Assembly: GCA_040769645.1 (NCBI GenBank) | Contig: JAXGKP010000001.1 | Location: forward strand, 1,860,001 to 1,924,000 | Reading direction: 5' to 3' | Source of the DNA: Mesolinea sp029556265 | GTDB taxonomy: Bacteria > Chloroflexota > Anaerolineae > Anaerolineales > Anaerolineaceae | DNA length: 64,000 nucleotides | Notes under the pieces: model-generated | Seen by the model: only the letters and a program-made list of their open reading frames with translations | The model's database searches: none | What the model was told of the DNA's origin: nothing | Made by a program: the position numbers and the translations under genes | In this document: positions 1-7,807 of the stretch, piece after piece | Numbering within the stretch: position 1 is the stretch's first letter | Layout of the letters: each line of letters opens with the position of its first letter

Positions 1-2512
1 TGCGCCAGCCAAAGCGCGGATTGATGGCCGCGCCGCCAATCAGCACCGGGAAGTTCAGCTTCCGGCGGTGCAGCTCGTTCACAATCAGCGGCATTTGCTT
101 GCTGGTGGAAACAAGCAGCGCGCTCAGGCCAATCGCGCTGGCCTGCTGCTCCTGAGCCGCCTGGATGATGGCTTCGGCGGGCACCTGCTTGCCCAGGTCC
201 ACAACTTCAAAGCCGTTGTTGGAGACGATTGTCTTGACCAGGTTCTTGCCAATGTCGTGCACATCGCCATACACCGTCGCCAGCACCAGTTTGCCCTTAC
301 TTTCGCCGGATTTTTTCTCGAGGTAATTTTCCAGGTGCGCCACGGCTTTTTTCATCACTTCTGCCGACTGCAGCACAAATGGCAGGATGAGCTCACCCGC
401 GCCAAAGCGGTCGCCCACCTCTTTCATGGCTGGCAGGAGTACCTCATTCAGGATGACCACCGCGGTCTGGCTTTTCGGCGCGTCCGGGTGTTCGGCGAGG
501 ATTGCCTCGATGTCTTCTTCCACCCCAGCTTTCAGCCGGCGAATGACGCGCTGCGCCAGGCGTTCAGTCGGGGGGAGCCCGTCGAGCGGTGAACTTTTGT
601 CCTTATTCTCCGCCGCCGCCTCGGGGTTGGCGTCAAAATACGCAATCAGTTCCGGGAGCGCGTTCTCATGTCGGTTAAAGATTAAGGCTTCCGCCAATTC
701 TCGTTCCGCCTGCGGGATTTCTCCGTACGGACGGATTTGCGCCGGGTTAACAATGGCCATATCCAAACCCGCCAGGATGGCATGATGCAGGAACACACTG
801 TTGACCACCTTGCGGGATGCCGGCGAAAGCCCGAATGAGACGTTGCTGACCCCCAAAGAGGTATGCACGCCGGGCAGCTCTTGCTTTATCAGGGTCAGCC
901 CTTTCAGGGTCTCCACCGCGGACTGCCGGTAGATTTCCTCTCCGGTCGCCAGTGTGAAAGTCAGGTCGTCGAAGACCAGGTCCTGGGCTTTCAGCCCGCA
1001 TTCGTTCACCGCCAGGTCATAAATTTTGCGCGCCACTTCCAGCTTGCGTTCGGCTGTTTTTGCCATACCCTGCTCGTCAATGGTCAGCGCCAATACAGCC
1101 GCGCCGTACTTTTTTGCCAGGGCGAATATCCGGCGCGGTTTGTCTTTGCCGGCTTCCAGGTTGGTGGAGTTTATCAGGCAGCGCCCCGGAGCGGTGCGCA
1201 GCGCGGCTTCCGCTACGTCGGGTTCGGTCGTATCGATAATCAGGGGGGTGGGCGTCTCCAACGAAAGGCGCTTGACCAGCTTCTCCATCAGTTGGGCTTC
1301 GTCGCTGCGTTCGGTGACTGCCACGCTCACGTCCAATCCATGCGCGCCGGTTTCCAGCTGGTCTCTTGCGATTTGGAGCATCCCGTCCCAATCCTCCGCC
1401 AGCAAAAGCTTCTTAAAGGCTCGCGAACCCTGCGCGTTCAATCGTTCACCAATCAGGAATGGCACAGGCTCTTGCTCAACCGGCACCGCCTGCACCGGAG
1501 AAGCCAGCACGGCTTCACGGTCGCGCTGCGGCAAGGGCGGCACAGAAGCGGGGATTTTTTCTGTCAGTTTGCGGATGTGTTCCGGTCGGGTGCCGCAGCA
1601 GCCGCCCACCACGCGTACGCCGTATTCGCGCACAAACTCCGCGAGCATCTCCGCGAATGGTTCCGGCTGCTGAGGATAAACTGCCTCTCCGTTCACGTTC
1701 ATCGGCAGCCCGGCATTGGGGATGCAGGAGATGGGCAGGGTGGCATGTTCACTCAGGTACTGGATGGACGCGCGCATATGTTCCGGCCCGGTAGAGCAGT
1801 TCAATCCGATGACGTTGACGCCCATGCCCTCCAGGATTGCCAGAGCGGCACTGATATCGGTGCCAAGCAGCATTTTCCCGTTGACATCCAGCGTCACCTG
1901 CGCCTGGATGGGCAGGATGAGCTTCTCTTGCGCGAAGGCGCGCCGGATGCCCTCAATCGCGGCCTTAACCTCCAGGATATCCTGTTGGGTCTCCAGTAAA
2001 AGCAGGTCGGCGCCGCCCTGAATTAACCCTTGCGCCTGTTCGCGGAATACTTCCGCCAGCGCGTCGTAACTGATATCGGACATTTGCGGGTCGTTGGTGG
2101 AGATGAGCTTGCCGGAGGGGCCGATAGAGCCGGCGACAAAGCGCGGCTTTTCGGGCGTGCTGTAGCGGTCTGCCGCGCGGCGAGCCAAGCGCGCGGCCGC
2201 GGTGTTCAGCTCCGGGGTGCGCTCTTCCAGGCCGTAGTCTGCCAGCGTCAGGCGGTTGGCGCGGAAGGTATCCGTTTCAATCACATCCGCGCCGGCTTCC
2301 AGGAACGCGGCGTGCACCTTTTCTATCGTCGCGGGAGAATTGAGCACCAGGCAGTCGTTGCAGCCAACCAGATGCCTGCCGCCGAAATCCGCTTCCGTCA
2401 GGTTCATTGTTTGCAGTGTGGTGCCCATCGCGCCGTCAAAGACCAAAACGCGCTCTTTTAATGCGTCCAGGTAAGCTGTTTTCTTTTTTATTTCCGCGTT
2501 TGTCGAATGCAT
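1..2512 (-). CDS. metH: Cobalamin-dependent methionine synthase, N-terminal 837 residues (runs off the left edge)
   Basis: Transfers the methyl group of 5-methyltetrahydrofolate to homocysteine through cobalamin. Reading the minus strand from the ATG at 2512 gives an open frame to the window edge. The order is: homocysteine S-methyltransferase barrel (about residues 1-310) with zinc ligands in GLNCSTG and VGGCCGTRPEH; pterin-binding barrel (about 330-600, FLIGERLNAQGSRAF); helical cobalamin-binding cap (about 640-720); and the start of the B12 Rossmann domain with DVHDIGKN, whose His is the lower axial cobalt ligand. The reactivation domain, if present, lies beyond the edge. The start is preceded by the purine stretch AAAGAAAAGAGG. 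Expression is under a SAM-I riboswitch, which fits the methionine pathway. The frames antisense to it are shadows. Confidence 0.96.
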   Translation of the reverse strand, partial: MHSTNAEIKKKTAYLDALKERVLVFDGAMGTTLQTMNLTEADFGGRHLVGCNDCLVLNSPATIEKVHAAFLEAGADVIETDTFRANRLTLADYGLEERTPELNTAAARLARRAADRYSTPEKPRFVAGSIGPSGKLISTNDPQMSDISYDALAEVFREQAQGLIQGGADLLLLETQQDILEVKAAIEGIRRAFAQEKLILPIQAQVTLDVNGKMLLGTDISAALAILEGMGVNVIGLNCSTGPEHMRASIQYLSEHATLPISCIPNAGLPMNVNGEAVYPQQPEPFAEMLAEFVREYGVRVVGGCCGTRPEHIRKLTEKIPASVPPLPQRDREAVLASPVQAVPVEQEPVPFLIGERLNAQGSRAFKKLLLAEDWDGMLQIARDQLETGAHGLDVSVAVTERSDEAQLMEKLVKRLSLETPTPLIIDTTEPDVAEAALRTAPGRCLINSTNLEAGKDKPRRIFALAKKYGAAVLALTIDEQGMAKTAERKLEVARKIYDLAVNECGLKAQDLVFDDLTFTLATGEEIYRQSAVETLKGLTLIKQELPGVHTSLGVSNVSFGLSPASRKVVNSVFLHHAILAGLDMAIVNPAQIRPYGEIPQAERELAEALIFNRHENALPELIAYFDANPEAAAENKDKSSPLDGLPPTERLAQRVIRRLKAGVEEDIEAILAEHPDAPKSQTAVVILNEVLLPAMKEVGDRFGAGELILPFVLQSAEVMKKAVAHLENYLEKKSGESKGKLVLATVYGDVHDIGKNLVKTIVSNNGFEVVDLGKQVPAEAIIQAAQEQQASAIGLSALLVSTSKQMPLIVNELHRRKLNFPVLIGGAAINPRFGWR

Positions 2513-2530
2513 GCCGCGCCTCTTTTCTTT

Positions 2531-2555
2531 ACAAAAAAAGCCTCGTTTCTGAGGC
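2531..2555 (-). terminator. Attenuator terminator of the metH riboswitch
   Basis: On the minus strand GCCTC-AGAAAC-GAGGC forms a hairpin followed by seven T residues, only 19 nt before the metH start. Its 5' arm GCCTCA is complementary to TGAGGC at the 3' end of riboswitch helix P1. The antiterminator and terminator are therefore mutually exclusive. Confidence 0.88.
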
Positions 2556-2573
2556 GTACCGGGTTATGCCAGC

Positions 2574-2667
2574 CTCATCTTCCAGAACAGGTTCTGACGG
2601 AATTGGCACCCGAACAAGCGGGTTGCCGAAGCTTCACAGGGCCGGTCCCTCTGCTTCTCTGGATGAG
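2574..2667 (-). promoter_or_regulatory. SAM-I (S-box) riboswitch aptamer
   Basis: Read on the minus strand, the leader holds the S-box landmarks in order: P1 5' arm CTCATCC, AGAGAAGC, AGAGGGACCGGCCC, TGAAGCTTCGGCAACC, GTGCCAATTCCG, and the closing GATGAG that pairs with CTCATC. S-box RNAs terminate transcription of methionine genes when SAM is bound. Position before metH and the overlapping terminator agree with an OFF switch. Confidence 0.95.
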
Positions 2668-2679
2668 TTGATTGCGGGA

Positions 2680-2708
2680 AGTTTAACATAGCTGATAAAA
2701 CGCGTCAA
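2680..2708 (-). promoter_or_regulatory. sigma70-type promoter of metH
   Basis: TTGACG at 2703-2708 (-35) and TAAACT at 2680-2685 (-10), both read on the minus strand, are separated by 17 nt. The predicted start near 2673 lies a few bases before riboswitch helix P1. Confidence 0.8.
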
Positions 2709-2750
2709 TTCGCTGCCTAAGCCCAAACGCGTATCAGCCTCAAAATACGA

Positions 2751-2756
2751 TATAAT
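2751..2756 (+). promoter_or_regulatory. -10 box placed for a leaderless transcript
   Basis: A consensus TATAAT ends 7 nt before the ATG at 2764, so transcription would begin at or one base before the start codon. No Shine-Dalgarno is present and no clear -35 was found. Confidence 0.6.
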
Positions 2757-2763
2757 TTTGACT

Positions 2764-3177
2764 ATGGAAAACCAGGAACCTGTCATCCCCCCTTTTAAAG
2801 ATTTTTTGCCCGCCTTTCTCATCCTTCTGGCAGCTGGAGGCGGCGGTTTGGCTTTGGTAACCAATCTCACCCTCCCGACTTTGGGTCCACGCTGGTTGTT
2901 TTTCTTCTTTCTGGTTCTTTTAGGCGCTGGGGCGGCATTACCGGCAGCTTACTTCCTGAATCTGCGCTTTCCAACCGTTCCTCCTCCCGAGCGGGCGGTA
3001 ATTTTCCGCGAATCCTTATGGGCGGGTATCTATGTCAGCTTGCTGGCATGGCTGCGCATGGGCAGGGTGCTTACCTTGCCGCTCGGCGTCATCATTGCCG
3101 CCGTGTTGATTCTCATTGAAGTTTTGCTGCGCCTGTGGGAACGCAGCCGCTGGAAGCCCGAAAACCCCGCAGCCTGA
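2764..3177 (+). CDS. Small integral membrane protein of unknown function (137 aa)
   Basis: I do not recognise a named family. The protein has about four hydrophobic segments (around residues 14-32, 40-62, 80-95 and 98-115) and a basic C-terminus (RLWERSRWKPENPAA), suggesting an inner-membrane protein with a cytoplasmic tail. An in-frame TTG lies two codons upstream (2758), but the ATG at 2764 coincides with the predicted leaderless transcription start. The stop is 4 bp before the selA ATG, so it is probably the first gene of the selA-M24-tsaD unit. Confidence 0.75.
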   Translation: MENQEPVIPPFKDFLPAFLILLAAGGGGLALVTNLTLPTLGPRWLFFFFLVLLGAGAALPAAYFLNLRFPTVPPPERAVIFRESLWAGIYVSLLAWLRMGRVLTLPLGVIIAAVLILIEVLLRLWERSRWKPENPAA

Positions 3178-3181
3178 ACTT

Positions 3182-4546
3182 ATGGACGCATTCCGTCAAA
3201 TCCCCTCGGTAGACCACCTGCTGACGCACGCGCTGACCGGGGAACTTATCGCGTCGTATGGCCGGGAGTGGGCAACCAACGCTATCCGGGATGTCTTGAC
3301 AGAGTGCCGGCAGGAACTGCGCGAAGGGCAAACCCTGCCCACCGACGAAGCCCTGCTTATCCGCGCGAACGCGCTTTTGCGCGCTCAGGCCGCGCTTTTC
3401 CCGGTTCAGGTCATCAACGCGACCGGCGTGATATTGCACACCAACCTTGGGCGCGCGCCTCTCTCCGCGGCTGCCATTTCGGCAGTCCGCGCGGCCGCCG
3501 GATACTCCAATCTGGAGTATGAACTCAGCGCCGGCAAACGCGGAACGCGCAACGCCCAGGCAGAAAGTCAGCTGACCCGCCTGACAGGCGCCGAGGCTGC
3601 CCTGGTTGTGAACAACAACGCCGGCGCTGTGCTGCTGGCGCTTAGCGCCCTCGCGCGGCGTAAAAAGGTGGCTGTCGCGCGCTCGCAGCTCATTGAAATC
3701 GGCGGCGGCTTCAGAATCCCGGACGTCCTGCGGGAATCCGGCGCTCACCTCCTGGAAGTAGGCACCACCAATCGCGTGCATCTCAGCGATTATCAGCTCG
3801 CGCTGGAACAAGGCGCGCAGCTGTTCTTGCTGGCGCACCATTCCAACTTCAGGATTATCGGCTTCACCTCCGAGCCCACCCTGAAAGAACTTGGCGGGCT
3901 GGCAGCCTCAGCCGGCGTGCCATTGCTTTACGACCAGGGCAGCGGCGCGATTTCAGACACCGCGCAGTTCGGGCTCCCACACCAGACCACCGTGCAAGAA
4001 GCCCTACAAACCGGCGCCGACCTGGTCTTCTTTTCGGGAGATAAACTGCTGGGTGGACCGCAAGCGGGAATCATCACGGGCAAAAAAGCCCTGGTGGATA
4101 AACTGCGTAAGCATGCCCTGTACCGCGCCTTGCGCCCGGATAAACTCTGCCTGGCCGCTCTTTCCGCCACCCTGCTGCATCACCTTAAAGGTGAAGCCCT
4201 GAGCTGCGTGCCGGTCCACCGTATGCTCGCCCGCGAGGAAAGCTCCCTGCGCGAACAGGCGCTCGGGTGGCAGCGGCAGCTTGGCATCGGGTTGGTCATC
4301 CCTGGGAAGTCCACCATCGGCGGAGGCAGCCTGCCTGAAGAAACCTTGCCCACCTGGCTTTTTGCGCTGGAAACAAGAGCGCCTCAAAAATTGCTCTCCA
4401 GGCTGCGGGCTTGCCGGCCGGCGCTTATCGCGCGAATTGAAGACCAGCGGGTTGTGTTCGACCCGCGCACCATCCTTCCGGATGAAGAAACATTATTGCT
4501 CGCTGGGATCAGAACAGCCCTCGGGCAGGATAAGGAATCTGAATGA
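3182..4546 (+). CDS. selA: L-seryl-tRNA(Sec) selenium transferase
   Basis: PLP-dependent enzyme that converts Ser-tRNA(Sec) to Sec-tRNA(Sec). The 454-residue protein matches the usual SelA length (about 460). Landmarks are the N-terminal domain beginning FRQIPSVDHLL, HTNLGRAPLS, the TNRVHLSDY region, and FSGDKLLGGPQAG, in which Lys carries PLP. The frame is open further upstream into the previous gene, but the ATG at 3182 gives the standard N-terminus. The stop overlaps the next start in ATGA. selB, selD and tRNA-Sec are not in the window, so selenocysteine use is likely but not shown here. Confidence 0.93.
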   Translation: MDAFRQIPSVDHLLTHALTGELIASYGREWATNAIRDVLTECRQELREGQTLPTDEALLIRANALLRAQAALFPVQVINATGVILHTNLGRAPLSAAAISAVRAAAGYSNLEYELSAGKRGTRNAQAESQLTRLTGAEAALVVNNNAGAVLLALSALARRKKVAVARSQLIEIGGGFRIPDVLRESGAHLLEVGTTNRVHLSDYQLALEQGAQLFLLAHHSNFRIIGFTSEPTLKELGGLAASAGVPLLYDQGSGAISDTAQFGLPHQTTVQEALQTGADLVFFSGDKLLGGPQAGIITGKKALVDKLRKHALYRALRPDKLCLAALSATLLHHLKGEALSCVPVHRMLAREESSLREQALGWQRQLGIGLVIPGKSTIGGGSLPEETLPTWLFALETRAPQKLLSRLRACRPALIARIEDQRVVFDPRTILPDEETLLLAGIRTALGQDKESE

Positions 4547-5781
4547 AACAACAAATTGACTACCTTATGCAGCAAAACAAAGTGGACGCCCTCTGGATTA
4601 GCGGACGCGGACAGCACAACGCGGCCATGGTCTACTTCACCGGCATCGCGCACCTCACCGACGCGGACTTGTTCATCATCCCCGGCAAAACACCAACGCT
4701 GTGCCACGGATCAATGGAGAGAGACGAAGCAGCCAAATCGGGTTTCAACCTGGTTTGCTACGCGAACTACGACATCAACGCGTTGATTAAAGAAGCCAAA
4801 GGTGACCTGGGTCTGGCGCTCGCCCTGCGTTACAAACAAATCCTGGAGGATATCGGTCTTGTCAGAGGTAAAGTGCTGCTCTACGGTCTGCGCGATGTGG
4901 GACCATTCATCGCGGTCCTTCAACAGCTCCAAAAACTCATGCCCGAACTGGAGTTCACCGGCGACGTGAACGAAACCATCCTCCTCGAAGCCCGCGCGAC
5001 CAAAGATGAGCACGAGTTAGAGCGTATTCGCGGCATGGCGAAGGTAACCACCCGCGTTGTCGGGAACACGCTGGATTTGCTCACCGCGCACAAAGTCCAG
5101 GGGGTTACACTGGTGAAGGCGGATGGTTCACCGCTCACCATCAGGGACGTCAAGACCCAAATTGACCTGTGGCTGACAAGCTACGGCGCGGAAAACCCGG
5201 AAGATACCATTTTCGCCATTGGCAGGGATGCCGGCGTGCCGCACAGCTCGGGTACGCCGGACGACCCAATCCGGCTCGGGCAGACAATTGTTTACGATAT
5301 TTTCCCTTGCGAAAAAGGCGGCGGTTATTTCTACGATTTTACGCGCACCTGGAGCCTCGGCTACGCCACCGATGAGGTGCACCAGGTTTATGAACAGGTT
5401 CTACGCACGTACAATCAGCTTGTGTCTGAGCTTCGGGTCGGGATAAATCCATACCTGCTGCAGCAGCGCGCCTGCGAGCTCCTGGAAGCTTACGGTCACG
5501 AAACTGTGCGCACCAATCCGCGCCTCAGTTCCGGCTATGTGCACTCGCTCGGGCACGGCGTGGGGCTGAACGTGCACGAAAAACCCTGGTCCAGCCGCCC
5601 GATGGATGACAGCAACGTGCTCCAGCCGGGCTCCGTTTTCACCCTCGAACCTGGTCTCTATTATCCGGAAAAGGGATTCGGAATCCGCCTTGAAGACACG
5701 TATTTCATCAGCCAGGAGGGTGAATTTGCCAGGTTCGCCGACTTCCCCATGGATTTGGTCATCCCGATGAAAGCAGGATAA
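4543..5781 (+). CDS. M24-family Xaa-Pro peptidase (creatinase/aminopeptidase P fold)
   Basis: Pita-bread metallopeptidase that probably cleaves Xaa-Pro peptides in the cytoplasm. An N-terminal creatinase-like domain (about 1-165) precedes the catalytic domain. All five metal ligands are visible: Asp in VYDIFPCEKG, Asp in YFYDFTRTW, His in HSLGHGVGLNVHEKP, Glu in FTLEPGLYY and Glu in GIRLEDTY. It is translationally coupled to selA by a 4-base overlap and is followed within 1 bp by tsaD. Exact specificity (prolidase or aminopeptidase P) cannot be set from sequence. Confidence 0.9.
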   Translation: MKQQIDYLMQQNKVDALWISGRGQHNAAMVYFTGIAHLTDADLFIIPGKTPTLCHGSMERDEAAKSGFNLVCYANYDINALIKEAKGDLGLALALRYKQILEDIGLVRGKVLLYGLRDVGPFIAVLQQLQKLMPELEFTGDVNETILLEARATKDEHELERIRGMAKVTTRVVGNTLDLLTAHKVQGVTLVKADGSPLTIRDVKTQIDLWLTSYGAENPEDTIFAIGRDAGVPHSSGTPDDPIRLGQTIVYDIFPCEKGGGYFYDFTRTWSLGYATDEVHQVYEQVLRTYNQLVSELRVGINPYLLQQRACELLEAYGHETVRTNPRLSSGYVHSLGHGVGLNVHEKPWSSRPMDDSNVLQPGSVFTLEPGLYYPEKGFGIRLEDTYFISQEGEFARFADFPMDLVIPMKAG

Positions 5782-5782
5782 G

Positions 5783-6817
5783 ATGAAAACCCCGCCTTTA
5801 CGCGTATTGGCCGTTGAATCCAGCTGCGACGAGACCGCGGCGGCCGTCGTCGCGAACGGACGCGAGATACTCAGTTCCGTCATTGCCAGCCAGGTAGACC
5901 TGCACGCGCAGTTCGGCGGGGTCTACCCCGAAATCGCCTCGCGGGAACATATCAAGGCTGTCTACGCGGTGGTCAATGAAGCCCTCCAACAGGCACACCT
6001 GGAACTGGGCGATGTTGACGGGATTGCCGTCACCCGCGGACCAGGCCTGGCGGGCTCTTTGGTGGTTGGGGCAAACATGGCAAAGGCACTCGCGATGTCG
6101 GTTGATTTGCCGATTATCGGCGTCAACCATCTGGAAGGACATATCTACTCCTCCTGGCTCTATGCCGGCGGCAGCGCCCCCACCCCTGAACCGAAATTCC
6201 CGCTGGTGGCTTTACTGGTCTCCGGCGGGCATACCGAACTAATCCTGATGCGCGAACACCTGACTTATCAGCGCCTGGGCGGCACCGTGGATGACGCGGC
6301 TGGCGAAGCGTTTGACAAAGTTGCCCGCCTCTTAGACCTGCCCTACCCGGGCGGACCCTCCATCCAAAAAGCCGCGCAAGAAGGCAGCCCGCGCGCTTTC
6401 AACTTCCCGAAAGCCCGCCTCTCCGAACCGTTCAACTTTTCTTTCAGCGGCGTCAAGACGGCCGTCCTGCGCACCGTACAGGATTTGCGCGCGCAGGGAA
6501 AGACCCTGCCGATTGGAGACCTGGCAGCCAGCTTCCAGGCTGCCGTTGTTTCGGCGTTGTACGAGAAAACGATGGACGCGGCGCGGCAGTTCGGGGCGCA
6601 GGATATCATCGTCGCGGGCGGAGTTTCGGCAAATAAAGCCCTGCGTGAAGCCTTTCGCTCACAAACTCAGTTCAAAGTGCACATTCCGCATATCAGCCTT
6701 TGCACGGATAACGCCGCGATGATAGCCGCCGCGGGTTACCAACATCTGGCGCGCGGAGAACGCGATAACCTGGACTTTGACGTCCTCCCAACCTGGTACC
6801 TGACCGCGCTTGTATAG
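5783..6817 (+). CDS. tsaD: tRNA N6-adenosine threonylcarbamoyltransferase
   Basis: Kae1/Gcp family enzyme that transfers threonylcarbamoyl to A37 of ANN-decoding tRNAs with TsaB, TsaC and TsaE. The 344-residue length is typical. Visible landmarks are the N-terminal VESSCDETAAAVV, the iron/zinc ligand pair in VNHLEGHIYS, LLVSGGHTEL, the GGTVDDAAGEAFDK loop and the C-terminal CTDNAAMIAAAG that supplies the last metal ligand. It directly follows the M24 peptidase gene. No tsaB or tsaE is adjacent. Confidence 0.97.
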   Translation: MKTPPLRVLAVESSCDETAAAVVANGREILSSVIASQVDLHAQFGGVYPEIASREHIKAVYAVVNEALQQAHLELGDVDGIAVTRGPGLAGSLVVGANMAKALAMSVDLPIIGVNHLEGHIYSSWLYAGGSAPTPEPKFPLVALLVSGGHTELILMREHLTYQRLGGTVDDAAGEAFDKVARLLDLPYPGGPSIQKAAQEGSPRAFNFPKARLSEPFNFSFSGVKTAVLRTVQDLRAQGKTLPIGDLAASFQAAVVSALYEKTMDAARQFGAQDIIVAGGVSANKALREAFRSQTQFKVHIPHISLCTDNAAMIAAAGYQHLARGERDNLDFDVLPTWYLTALV

Positions 6818-6867
6818 GTTTGCCTCCAGCGGGGCTGACCCGCGGATTAGAATTGGCTCAGACGCGA

Positions 6868-7125
6868 ATGGTCACACGAAGTGCTTCGGGCAACCGCCAG
6901 AAACGAGAGAACCTTCCGGCTGTGCCAGACGAAATAAATATCAGCCAGCCGGGTTCTGAGCTGGTGGACGCAGCCGCAGACCAGGCTCCTCGGGTATGTG
7001 GTTCCGCCGGGCTGAGGTATGGGCTGCCCTGTCCGTTTTGCAAGGTCGGAAAGGTGGATTACGACAGCTTGCTAAACCTGGTATGCCTTAATTGCGGGAA
7101 AACACAAACAGGCGTGTTTACCTGA
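6868..7125 (+). CDS. Small zinc-ribbon protein
   Basis: An 85-residue protein whose C-terminal third carries CPFCKVGK followed by VCLNCGKTQTG, giving C-x2-C-x15-C-x2-C, a probable structural zinc ribbon. The N-terminal half is polar and looks disordered. The frame is open back to a TTG at 6820, just after the tsaD stop; I chose the ATG at 6868, but no clear Shine-Dalgarno decides between them. Function unknown. The conserved-looking ribbon supports a real gene. Confidence 0.55.
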   Translation: MVTRSASGNRQKRENLPAVPDEINISQPGSELVDAAADQAPRVCGSAGLRYGLPCPFCKVGKVDYDSLLNLVCLNCGKTQTGVFT

Positions 7126-7171
7126 TAAATCACATTATTCCAGCCAGTTGGTTGGAACCAAAGGAGGAAGA

Positions 7172-7594
7172 ATGGAAGCGAAAGCAGTATGGCAAGGGGA
7201 CATGAGTTTTATCGGCAGCGCCGACACCGGTTTCACCCTGAAGATGGATTCTGGCGAAGCGGTAGGCGGGCACGACAGCGGCTTCAGACCAACTGAGCTG
7301 CTCGCAATCGGCACAGCTGGCTGCACAGCTATGGATGTGATTTCCATCCTGAAAAAGAAACGTGCGGAAGTGACAGCCTTTGAAGTGCGCGCCCACGTTG
7401 AAAAAGCTGAAACCTATCCCAAGGTCTTCACCCGAATGCATCTGACCTATGTGGTCACCGGGCGCGGCATCAAACCCGAAGACGTGGAACGCGCGGTGCA
7501 GCTTTCGGAAGAGAAATACTGCCCGTGCATCGCAATGTTCCGTCAGGTCTTGGAACTGACCCGGGCGATTCAAATCATCGAGGCGCAGCCCTGA
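7172..7594 (+). CDS. OsmC/Ohr-family protein
   Basis: A 140-residue protein of the OsmC superfamily, which includes thiol-dependent hydroperoxide reductases. It shows the two family cysteines, one in GTAGCTAMDVISIL and one in KYCPCIAMF; the second motif has an extra Cys two residues away. The start at 7172 is set by a strong AAAGGAGG 8 nt upstream. Several distant OsmC branches have no proven peroxidase activity, so the substrate is unassigned. It is followed by a strong terminator. Confidence 0.88.
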   Translation: MEAKAVWQGDMSFIGSADTGFTLKMDSGEAVGGHDSGFRPTELLAIGTAGCTAMDVISILKKKRAEVTAFEVRAHVEKAETYPKVFTRMHLTYVVTGRGIKPEDVERAVQLSEEKYCPCIAMFRQVLELTRAIQIIEAQP

Positions 7595-7665
7595 ATTTTT
7601 GCCGCGAAAGCCCGGCCCGGATGGCGCTTGCGGAAGGTTTACCAGCTGTGCGGATAATCAAAAGG

Positions 7666-7701
7666 GACTGAATCCAACGCGGGTTGGGTTCAGTCTTTTT
7701 T
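7666..7701 (+). terminator. Rho-independent terminator after the OsmC gene
   Basis: GACTGAATCCAAC and GTTGGGTTCAGTC form a 13-bp stem (one G-T pair) followed by a run of T residues. Confidence 0.9.
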
Positions 7702-7777
7702 CCTCAACCCCAGGCGCTGAGGTTGGGCTAAGCATGCGGCCGCCTTCGCGCCCCCGGAAGGAAGCCGCCTGTTTTTC

Positions 7778-7786
7778 TGGTAGAAT
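7778..7786 (+). promoter_or_regulatory. Extended -10 promoter (TGG TAGAAT)
   Basis: TGG plus TAGAAT predicts a start near 7793, a 15-nt leader with GAGG before the TTG start at 7808. No clear -35. Confidence 0.5.
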
Positions 7787-7807
7787 GGGGCAGGTTGTGA
7801 GGTTCAG

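Noticed and set aside
863..1999. Long plus-strand open frame of 378 codons
   Set aside because: It is antisense to metH, which shows every conserved motif on the other strand; the plus frame has His/Gln/Arg-rich shadow composition.
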